From positions 1 to 13,130 of the forward strand of contig JAKAYM010000042.1 of the NCBI GenBank assembly GCA_021826795.1: a DNA stretch of 13,130 nucleotides. The letters run 5' to 3'. Shown one piece after another: positions 6,822 through 12,318 of this stretch (position 1 is its first letter; every line of letters starts with the position of its first letter). This DNA is from Thermoplasmata archaeon. Lineage in GTDB: Archaea > Thermoplasmatota > Thermoplasmata > Thermoplasmatales > Thermoplasmataceae. The translations under genes and the position numbers were made by a program. Below the pieces are notes generated by a model. That model saw only the letters and a list, made by a program, of their open reading frames with translations. It was not told the origin of the DNA and made no database searches.

Positions 6822-7370
6822 TTATGCTGCTAATAGAACACTTGCGACAGCTGCTAATGTGGGTATATCTATGGATATTGACACGCCTGCTGCAGCATAT
6901 CCCAAGCCAAATTCAATACTTGACAAACTTAGACCATAAGCTTCTATTGAACCGATGAAGATAGAGGTAAATGTGTACATCACTGGAGCTAAAAGAGCAA
7001 TAAGCCAAGCCAAACCTAAAGTTAGCAGAGCATGTTCTATCAGACCTTCTAACTGACTTATGCTCGGTAAATGTCCCCAATGTAATATCTCAAATGCTAT
7101 AAGGTCTCCCATATGACCGCCTGTTGCAGTAGATGCTTCCAAACTGGTACCCATCTGGTATGGTATTGCATTGTCTTCCAAGGCTACCACACCATTGTAT
7201 ATTGGTACTCCCATTGTTCCCAGTAACATTGCTATTGCAAATATTGATATTATTGCCTTTATCCAGTTATTTCTATGCTTATCACTGTAAATCCTTCCCG
7301 TATCACTGTTACGGTACTTCTCTATGGCAATCAACTCCCTATATGTAGGATTCAAACTATTTGATTCCAT
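6822..7370 (-). CDS. Small hydrophobic precursor-like membrane/exported protein
   Basis: This 182-residue protein belongs to no family I recognise. Residues 1-38 are charged and polar and hold every Lys and Arg in the protein. A membrane segment follows (about 36-53), then NAIPYQMG (67-74), a Gly/Thr/Ala-rich linker, and the FEILHWG motif (93-99) that is also kept in the paralogue at 5033-5572. Two long uncharged or acidic hydrophobic stretches (about 113-139 and 145-182) rich in Gly, Ala and Ser end in VLLAA. There is no cysteine. The absence of basic residues after 38 predicts N-in topology with the body exported or membrane-embedded. The M48 peptidase 14 bases downstream suggests a protease-matured precursor, such as an archaeocin or signal peptide. 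A structural membrane subunit is the alternative. The start is supported by the TATA-like box at 7393-7400 and by conservation of the leader. Confidence 0.7.
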   Translation of the reverse strand: MESNSLNPTYRELIAIEKYRNSDTGRIYSDKHRNNWIKAIISIFAIAMLLGTMGVPIYNGVVALEDNAIPYQMGTSLEASTATGGHMGDLIAFEILHWGHLPSISQLEGLIEHALLTLGLAWLIALLAPVMYTFTSIFIGSIEAYGLSLSSIEFGLGYAAAGVSISIDIPTLAAVASVLLAA

Positions 7371-7400
7371 AATAAGATGTATATTAACTTTCCTATATAT
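7162..7400. repeat. Direct repeat, copy B (leader region of the small-protein genes)
   Basis: The partner of 5349-5590. It spans the promoter, ATG and first 70 or so codons of the intact small-protein gene. The pair marks duplication of the cassette, or later exchange between leaders. Confidence 0.75.
7393..7400 (-). promoter_or_regulatory. TATA box of cassette 1
   Basis: ATATATAG on the minus strand is centred 26-27 bases upstream of the ATG at 7370, giving a leaderless message. The duplicated promoter at 5582-5590 keeps an ATATATATA run at the same distance from the codon that has become ATA, so its transcript would begin at a lost start. Confidence 0.55.
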
Positions 7401-7464
7401 CTCTATACTACCTCCGTTTAATGGATTTACGAAATCACTATATATATATTTAGTTGAATCTTAG

Positions 7465-7499
7465 AGTATATACTATGATAATTTATATGTAGTATACTA
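7465..7499. promoter_or_regulatory. Two short palindromes resembling the vapBC operator
   Basis: AGTATATACT (7465-7474) and TAGTATACTA (7490-7499) are perfect palindromes 25 bases apart. Both use the AGTATAC half-site of the vapBC operator at 8179-8200. They lie about 95 bases upstream of the cassette-1 start (7370), and also just before a short plus-strand frame (ATG 7515, 17 codons) that I do not accept as a gene. They are possibly operators for the same antitoxin, or the promoter of a lost toxin-antitoxin unit. Confidence 0.4.
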
Positions 7500-7578
7500 T
7501 AAATAATAGATAAAATGAGTGAGATCAATGAGATGCTATCATTCCTGATATTTTCTGGGATAACATGATTGATGATTC

Positions 7579-7959
7579 TTAAGAAAGCTCAAGTACAGAT
7601 ATATTCATATCATTAATTTTGTTAAAGTCCGAATCTAATGTTATGAATTTATTGTTATTCCCAAGAGCAATACCTGCAATTAAAATATCATTTTCATTTA
7701 TCAGGTTACCAGCACTTCTCAGCCTCCTAAATATTTCAGCTGACCTCGACGCAGAGGTTTTATCTGGATATAATACAGTTATATTTTTGGTTAACTCTTC
7801 AAGTAATTTATTTGTTTTATCAGAATATTTCAGTAATTCATATTCAGAAATGTAGGTAATGCCGATATCAGAGTTTTTAGAGTATTCATTTACCGTTTTA
7901 ATAATTCTTTCATTTCCCTTTAAATATTCTATCACAATGTTTGTATCTATAACAATCAT
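7579..7959 (-). CDS. vapC: VapC-type PIN-domain ribonuclease toxin
   Basis: This is a 126-residue PIN-domain protein of the usual VapC length. The four expected acidic metal-binding positions are visible: D5 in VIDTNIVIEYL, E41 (or E39) in SEYELLKYS, D91 in NDILIAGIAL, and D109 in FITLDSDF. VapC toxins cleave RNA, often tRNA or rRNA, in a magnesium-dependent way and are held inactive by VapB. The ATG overlaps the stop of the antitoxin gene (ATGA), the standard coupled arrangement. All catalytic residues are present, so the toxin should be active. It is transcribed towards the cassette-1 genes but separated from them by about 200 bases. Confidence 0.9.
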   Translation of the reverse strand: MIVIDTNIVIEYLKGNERIIKTVNEYSKNSDIGITYISEYELLKYSDKTNKLLEELTKNITVLYPDKTSASRSAEIFRRLRSAGNLINENDILIAGIALGNNNKFITLDSDFNKINDMNISVLELS

Positions 7960-8177
7960 TGTGATCTGCCTTTATTGTTTTTCCTGTCTTCCATTATGCG
8001 TTCTTCAATCACGTCCAATTCGTTTTCATTATCCTTTAAAATCCCTGCAAATTGTCTTATATCTTTTCTTTTATGTTTTAATAATCTTAGTATTACATCT
8101 GAAAATGATTCGTCTGCATTTTTAAAATCCTTTAGTTCAGAGTATGCCTTATTTGAAAGAGATACCATTTTGACCAT
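7956..8177 (-). CDS. vapB: VapB-type antitoxin
   Basis: This 73-residue protein directly precedes and overlaps vapC. The N-terminal part MVKMVSLSNKAYSELKDF and then ESFSDVILRLL has the pattern of the archaeal VapB family (DUF217-like), with a short beta strand and two helices for DNA binding. The highly charged tail (DNENELDVIEERIMEDRKNN) should wrap the VapC active site. It would neutralise VapC and repress its own promoter. The ATG at 8177 is followed by another in-frame ATG at 8168. The first is preferred because a TATA-like run (about 8196-8206) lies roughly 24 bases upstream, with the operator palindrome lying between the two. Confidence 0.85.
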   Translation of the reverse strand: MVKMVSLSNKAYSELKDFKNADESFSDVILRLLKHKRKDIRQFAGILKDNENELDVIEERIMEDRKNNKGRSQ

Positions 8178-8178
8178 A

Positions 8179-8200
8179 ATATAGTATACGTATACTATAT
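8179..8200. promoter_or_regulatory. vapBC autoregulatory operator (22-base perfect palindrome)
   Basis: A perfect inverted repeat centred between 8189 and 8190, with half-site ATATAGTATAC. It begins two bases upstream of the vapB ATG and overlaps the TATA region, so bound VapBC would block transcription initiation. Autoregulation is typical of vapBC, but binding here is inferred. Confidence 0.7.
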
Positions 8201-8420
8201 ATTTATTTTTTGATGATTTCCAATATTGACAATACTACCCTCCAGGTAACGCATAAGATTTTCAGATTAAGGTTTAAATTCATTTTACTGTTGAATAAAT
8301 GCAATAGATAGATAACAAAATCAAAGTTTGATATACTATTTATTTCAACATTCTCTTAACCTCTGTGAATAATCATTAATTGAGGAAAATAACCGGATTA
8401 ATCATAGTATGGTATAGATA

Positions 8421-8428
8421 TTTATATC
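8421..8428 (+). promoter_or_regulatory. TATA box of the tRNA-Trp gene
   Basis: TTTATATC lies about 26 bases upstream of the first tRNA base (8450), the usual archaeal promoter distance. From 8201 to 8420 I see no gene or clear structure. Confidence 0.5.
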
Positions 8429-8449
8429 AAAAAATAATACTGTTATTGA

Positions 8450-8591
8450 GGAAGCATGGGGTAGTCAGGTATCCTAGAGGGCTCCAGTCAGTTTGTGATT
8501 AGCTAAAGGTCATCTGAATATATGATGAGTGACTGGAACAATGAAACATGGAAGAGACCCTTAGATCTGGGTTCAAATCCCAGTGCTTCCA
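8450..8591 (+). tRNA. tRNA-Trp (CCA), intron-containing
   Basis: The acceptor arms GGAAGCA (8450-8456) and TGCTTCC (8584-8590) pair perfectly, with discriminator A8591 and no encoded CCA. The anticodon stem is GAGGG (8477-8481) with CCCTT (8558-8562). The anticodon CCA is 8484-8486, with G37 at 8487. The T arm is CTGGG-TTCAAAT-CCCAG (8567-8583). The D stem is weak (about three pairs). A 69-base intron interrupts the anticodon loop between positions 37 and 38, the standard archaeal site. A relaxed bulge-helix-bulge can be drawn at the junctions (CTCC against GAAG with one A-C mismatch). It is followed by a run of T, and by mobile-element debris consistent with use of this gene as an integration site. 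Confidence 0.92.
8488..8556 (+). ncRNA. tRNA-Trp intron containing a box C/D 2'-O-methylation guide
   Basis: Boxes in order: C GTGATTA (8495-8501, one mismatch to RUGAUGA), D' CTGA (8514-8517), C' ATGATGA (8522-8528) and D ATGA (8541-8544, one mismatch to CUGA). The guide before D' (8503-8511) pairs with 8556-8564 with one mismatch, and its fifth base from D' faces C39 of the tRNA. The guide before D (8530-8539) pairs with 8481-8490 with one mismatch, and its fifth base from D faces C34. Methylation of positions 34 and 39 guided by the pre-tRNA-Trp intron is established in other euryarchaea. Both target predictions here come from pairings visible in the sequence. Confidence 0.8.
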
Positions 8592-8593
8592 CA

Positions 8594-8598
8594 TTTTT
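8594..8598 (+). terminator. T-run terminator after tRNA-Trp
   Basis: Five consecutive T residues begin three bases after the discriminator base, which suffices for archaeal intrinsic termination. Confidence 0.5.
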
Positions 8599-8639
8599 AA
8601 ATGCATAATCTGTTTTAGATATCACATCAATTTTCTCAG

Positions 8640-8864
8640 TCATATACTATCTCTTCCTCTAGTCAAAAATCCCGGGATTCGAAACCATCTGTATAACTCG
8701 TATATATATCCTCCTGAACAGAGCTTGATATCATATGTGTATAGGGTACTAGGCTGTATGTCTGAATAGCCCATATGAATCTGTATTTTCCTTAAGTCTA
8801 CACCGTTCCTTAACAGTAAGGTAGCGCAATAGTGCCTCAGTGCACGGGGACGCAATTTGCTCAC
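8640..8864 (-). pseudogene. Tyrosine recombinase (integrase), C-terminal fragment, catalytically degraded
   Basis: The 74-residue frame begins in mid-domain at a GTG with an in-frame TAG four codons earlier, so the N-terminal two thirds are missing. LRPRALRHYCATLLLRNGVD matches the HxxR box of XerA/phage-type integrases, but the usual catalytic His of HALRH is Arg. IQIHMGYSD matches the LGH box, but its His is Tyr. The nucleophile region TLYTYD still has Tyr. The fragment is therefore inactive. It starts 48 bases beyond the 3' end of tRNA-Trp, a classic integration target, and is probably the relic of an integrated element. The frame past the catalytic Tyr (GGYIYELYRWF and onward) may be non-homologous extension. 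Confidence 0.75.
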
Positions 8865-8869
8865 TCTAG

Positions 8870-9130
8870 ATGCCTAAACTACCAGTTGTTTCTGGAGATG
8901 ATGTTATAAAAGCATTATCCAAACGTGATTTCATTGTGAGAAAGGGAAAATAATCTCGTGTTATATTACAACATAATAGCAGCGACACAAATATCACTGT
9001 TCCACTGCATGCCGAACTTAAACCTGGAATGCTCAGGGCCATTATAAGGCAGGCAGGCCTTACAGTGGATGAATTTTTGCAGTTACTATTAGTTTTCCGC
9101 TCAGTAAGAACTACTCGTAGATATTTATGA
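8870..9130 (+). pseudogene. hicA: HicA-family mRNA interferase toxin, inactivated
   Basis: Read through one stop, this frame resembles a HicA (YcfA-like) toxin: MPKLPVVSGDDVIKALSKRD at the N-terminus, then FIVRKGK, TAA (8951-8953), SRVILQHN, TVPLHAELKPGMLRAIIRQA, and GLTVDEFLQLL. The family normally has KGSH at the break. The Gly codon is TAA here, and the catalytic His is Arg. Nonsense and active-site loss together mark it as dead. The last 13 codons after LQLL do not look family-like. No hicB partner is seen on either side. It is divergent from, and five bases away from, the integrase fragment, so both probably belong to the same decayed mobile segment. Confidence 0.75.
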
Positions 9131-9473
9131 TTATTTCATAAAACAGGTAGGTACGTTTTCACGTAAATAGTTCCTGTGTGGAATAATTACATATAAATAG
9201 AGTGAAATGTACACACCGTAAAAGTCCTAAAATACGGCTTTTAACCACCATAATTATTGTAATAGCCGATTACCATATTTTAGTTTGGTCTCATTTAAAT
9301 ATCAATATTCAACATCACTTAACTATCTTTGATAGATAATTTTTGTACTAAATTGATAAAATTACTTCTACTATTTGTTATACATTCGATGTCTTGAGTT
9401 GCAACAGCTAAATACCGTAGTTTCATTTATGCCGGGGTATCCTGAGCTAATTTGCATCTAACATACATTTATT
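9131..9473. other. Intergenic stretch without recognisable genes
   Basis: Both strands are stop-rich. Short inverted repeats are present (ACGT-TTTC-ACGT near 9155, CCGTA...TACGG near 9218-9238, CTATC-TTT-GATAG near 9323), but none is long enough to name. The tail of the region leads into the first MFS gene promoter. Confidence 0.5.
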
Positions 9474-9482
9474 AATTTATAC
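9474..9482 (+). promoter_or_regulatory. TATA box of the first MFS gene
   Basis: AATTTATAC lies about 22-25 bases upstream of the two adjacent GTG codons (9499 and 9502), consistent with a leaderless GTG start. Confidence 0.45.
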
Positions 9483-9498
9483 ATAATAACAATAAAAA

Positions 9499-10716
9499 GT
9501 GGTGCGTATATCAAAATCTAATGGCTATTTATTCAAAATGAATGCAATCCATCTGGGTACTAATTATCTTTGGATTTCCTATGAATCATACATACTCCCG
9601 ATAGAATTATTATCATATAATAGCAGCAGTTTATTCCTGGGAATCATAGCATTTCTTGGAACTGCTCTGGGTGTGTCCATCGGACTCTTCTTCGGTACAC
9701 TCAGTGATAAATATAACTTTGGATGGGGGCGCCGCGGCCCATATATACTTGCCGGTGCAGTGTTCATAGTTCTGGCTATTTTCCTGAATAAAATTTTGAC
9801 CATTACTCTTGTTGGTGTCTTACTGGGATATATAATGATCCAGGTTTCTTCCAATATTGCTGTTGGTGCATACCAGCCACTGTATACAGACATATTGAAG
9901 GAGGATGAACGTGGCAGGGGAACCGGAATAGGGGGAATATTCAGGCTACTCGGTTCTGCCATGGGCTACGGAATAACAGGATTTCTTATAGATACATCGT
10001 ACAGATCATATGTGCTTATTTTAATAGCCATTGTTGTTATAATTACTGCATCCTTTACTGCGAATACAATTAAAAAATCAGATGTGATAATAAAGCAGGA
10101 TAAACCAGGAATAGGGAAATTATTCATGAACATGTTCAATCTAAAGCATGGTCTCAAGGATTATATATACGTTGTTATCGGCAGCTTCATGGTTTTTTCC
10201 GGCGTAATAGGGCTATCGTTTTTCGAACTTTATTTTTTCAAATTCATTTTGAATTACAAAAATCCGGCTTACTATGTTTCTATTGTGGGCATTGCTGTTC
10301 TGCTCACTTCGGCACTGGCATCCTTTATTTTCGGCATATTATCTGATAAAATCGGTAGAAAAAAAATCCTTGTGTATGTATCAGTTATAGGGGGCATAGC
10401 AATGATACTTATTCCTGAATTCGAAAAATTCGATTATTTCCTGATACTCGGTTCTGTTATAGGCATGTCCTATGGAATTTTTATGAGTGTTTCCAATGCA
10501 CTTGCAAGCGATATGGCTCCTGCCAGCGAATCTGGTAAGTTCATGGGATATTATAATATGGCAACCGGAGGCGCTTCTGCAGTATCACCATTGATATACG
10601 GCTTGATTCTGTACTTCGCCAGTTCATATTCCATGGGTTTCCGTTATGTGTTTTATATTGCCGGCTTATTCTTTTTCATCGGATTCGCCATGTTCTATAA
10701 AATCATGAAAGATTAA
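9499..10716 (+). CDS. MFS transporter, sugar/GPH-like (tandem copy 1)
   Basis: This is a 405-residue polytopic membrane protein with about 12 hydrophobic helices. The loop 2-3 motif is GTLSDKYNFGWGRRGP (66-81), and the mirrored motif FGILSDKIGRKK lies in the second half. Both are hallmarks of major facilitator carriers, and the extended first motif resembles glycoside/SLC45-type sugar symporters. MNAIHLGTNYLWISYES near the N-terminus is shared with the next gene. It probably couples uptake of a sugar or other organic solute to the proton gradient, which is large in acidophiles; the substrate cannot be read from sequence. The start is GTG at 9499 (or 9502), chosen because the N-terminus then matches its paralogue in length and the TATA box lies just upstream. 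Confidence 0.85.
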   Translation: MVRISKSNGYLFKMNAIHLGTNYLWISYESYILPIELLSYNSSSLFLGIIAFLGTALGVSIGLFFGTLSDKYNFGWGRRGPYILAGAVFIVLAIFLNKILTITLVGVLLGYIMIQVSSNIAVGAYQPLYTDILKEDERGRGTGIGGIFRLLGSAMGYGITGFLIDTSYRSYVLILIAIVVIITASFTANTIKKSDVIIKQDKPGIGKLFMNMFNLKHGLKDYIYVVIGSFMVFSGVIGLSFFELYFFKFILNYKNPAYYVSIVGIAVLLTSALASFIFGILSDKIGRKKILVYVSVIGGIAMILIPEFEKFDYFLILGSVIGMSYGIFMSVSNALASDMAPASESGKFMGYYNMATGGASAVSPLIYGLILYFASSYSMGFRYVFYIAGLFFFIGFAMFYKIMKD

Positions 10717-10724
10717 TTTATAAG
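10715..10724 (+). promoter_or_regulatory. TATA box of the second MFS gene
   Basis: AATTTATAAG overlaps the stop of the first MFS gene and is centred about 26 bases before the ATG at 10746. The second gene therefore appears to have its own leaderless promoter rather than depending on read-through. Confidence 0.55.
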
Positions 10725-10745
10725 CCTTTCATGCATTAAACATCG

Positions 10746-12005
10746 ATGGGAAAGTACTCATTGAAGCCGTTCAGGTACATTTTCGGGATGAATGCAGTGT
10801 ATCTGGGAAACAATTACCTGTGGACATCCTTCGAATCATTATTCCTGCCCTATGAAATCGAGCTGTTTCTTCCAGCAGGACTTCAGACTATTTACCTTGG
10901 CATTATTGCTTTTTCAGGCATAATGATAGGAATTACTTTCAATTTCCTTTCCGGTACCTTTTCTGACAGATTAAAATCAAGGTTTGGAAGAAGGATACCG
11001 ATGATATTGGTAGGTTCCATCATAGTTATTATAGCTCTTCTTGCATTTGTTTTTATAAGAAACGGAATCCTTGCAGTATTCATTATTTATATCATGATAG
11101 AGATCGGATCAAACATTGCATACGGATCTTACCAGCCGCTCATAAGGGATGTAATACCTTCATCCCAGCGGGGCACATCTTCCGGCATTGGCGGATTTTT
11201 TACCCTGGTAGGATCCGCATTCGGCTTCGGACTTTCCGGGCTTTTAATCGGTTCCGGCAGGATAGAGCTGGCCGTAATTCTTATACTGATTACTGTTGCT
11301 GTAGGAGCATCTATTACTGCATTGACCATCAAGAAAGATGATTATATCAGCAATTCAGAAATAATAAGTAGGAGAATACTGGGAACGATAAGAAGCGTGG
11401 CAAAATCAGGAAAATTCAAATGGATGGCCACTGCCAATTTCTTCATTACCGTGGGCAGTTCCGGTCTGGTGTTCTTTGAATATTACTATTTTGAATATTC
11501 ACTTGATTTAAAAAATGCGGCCATATATGTGGCCATAGCCGGTGTCACAATTCTGTTGATATCTGCAGTATCAACAGTGGGAATCGGAATGCTTGCCGAT
11601 AAGGTGAACAAGGATCTGCTCTTACTGATATTTCCACTTATAAGTGGGTTCAGCATTCTGCTCATTTCTTTTATACATGTATTTTATATGTTTCTCATAC
11701 TCGGGGCACTTATAGGAATAGCCTATGGAAATTATTTTACAATTACGAATTCTTATATGAGCTTCATAGTTCCACATGGAAGTGCCGGAAAATACCTTTC
11801 CATATTCCTGGTTTCCACCGAGGTGGGTGCAGCATTTTCACCCCTGATATATGGAGTTATTTTATTTATTTTCAAGTCATCAGGATCACTGGCATATTCC
11901 AGGCTTTTTGAACTTTCAGCTGTACTGTATTTTGTAGGGTTTGTACTGATACTATTGAAAGTTGTGGACAGAAAATCTCTAACAGGTCGTAACAGGAGGG
12001 AGTGA
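10746..12005 (+). CDS. MFS transporter, sugar/GPH-like (tandem copy 2)
   Basis: This 419-residue protein is a paralogue of the preceding carrier over its whole length: MNAVYLGNNYLWTSFESLFL, the loop motif SDRLKSRFGRRIPMI, the helix-4/5 stretch IAYGSYQPLIRD (copy 1 has VGAYQPLYTD), and MLADKVNKD in the second half. The second-half MFS motif is weaker than in copy 1 because it lacks the GRKK basic pair. About 12 membrane helices are expected. It starts 29 bases after copy 1 and has its own TATA box. The pair arose by tandem duplication and may now handle different solutes. The C-terminus is basic (RKSLTGRNRRE), consistent with a cytoplasmic end. Confidence 0.85.
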   Translation: MGKYSLKPFRYIFGMNAVYLGNNYLWTSFESLFLPYEIELFLPAGLQTIYLGIIAFSGIMIGITFNFLSGTFSDRLKSRFGRRIPMILVGSIIVIIALLAFVFIRNGILAVFIIYIMIEIGSNIAYGSYQPLIRDVIPSSQRGTSSGIGGFFTLVGSAFGFGLSGLLIGSGRIELAVILILITVAVGASITALTIKKDDYISNSEIISRRILGTIRSVAKSGKFKWMATANFFITVGSSGLVFFEYYYFEYSLDLKNAAIYVAIAGVTILLISAVSTVGIGMLADKVNKDLLLLIFPLISGFSILLISFIHVFYMFLILGALIGIAYGNYFTITNSYMSFIVPHGSAGKYLSIFLVSTEVGAAFSPLIYGVILFIFKSSGSLAYSRLFELSAVLYFVGFVLILLKVVDRKSLTGRNRRE

Positions 12006-12285
12006 ATAGATAACAAAGTTTAAGAGCAAATCTAAATAAATACCAAAAGATGGAATGATGTTGGAATCTTGTTTTATAAACTTCCGGGCTATTTTTTACA
12101 AATCAATAAACCAGAAAGAAAGCCACTGAGTTTACCATGTGGATGAATTTCTGGAATCGTATAACATAAATTCAGTAAATAATTAATTTTTTAGATATTT
12201 TCAGAATCCACCAGTGAGTGATTTTTAAAATAACAATAAATTGAATATTCTTTGAATAAACATTATATTGCTATTAAATGGGGCA
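12006..12285. other. Intergenic stretch with one nested hairpin
   Basis: No coding frame is supported on either strand. A two-part inverted repeat at 12111-12154 is listed separately. TATTC-TTT-GAATA (12246-12258) forms a small hairpin about 60 bases before tnpB and could belong to the left end of the IS200/IS605-type element, but no element boundary can be proven. Confidence 0.4.
12111..12154. other. Nested hairpin with symmetric purine-rich internal loop
   Basis: The outer stem is CCAGAAA (12111-12117) with TTTCTGG (12148-12154). The inner stem is CCAC (12123-12126) with GTGG (12139-12142). A 5-by-5 internal loop (GAAAG opposite ATGAA) separates them, and the terminal loop is 12 bases. It could be a small structured RNA, a 3' end structure of the MFS transcript, or a transposon-end hairpin. 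Confidence 0.3.
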
Positions 12286-12294
12286 TTTTATATA
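12286..12294 (+). promoter_or_regulatory. TATA box of tnpB
   Basis: TTTTATATA lies about 28 bases before the ATG at 12319, consistent with a leaderless transcript. Confidence 0.45.
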
Positions 12295-12318
12295 CAGTTT
12301 TGATGTTCTGATATATAA

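Noticed and set aside
7133..7348. Plus-strand open frame opposite the precursor-like gene
   Set aside because: Shadow of the conserved leader region on the other strand; Cys/Leu/Pro-rich composition with no promoter or family features.
7515..7582. Short plus-strand frames (MSEINEMLS..., and in another frame ...IPDIFWDNMIDDS) as an antitoxin or small protein
   Set aside because: Only 17 and about 16 codons in different frames, with no family match. At most a remnant, and it overlaps the vapC stop.
9579..12016. Several minus-strand open frames across the two MFS genes
   Set aside because: All are antisense to clear 12-helix transporter genes and show the repetitive Ile/Pro-rich composition typical of reversed membrane-protein codons.
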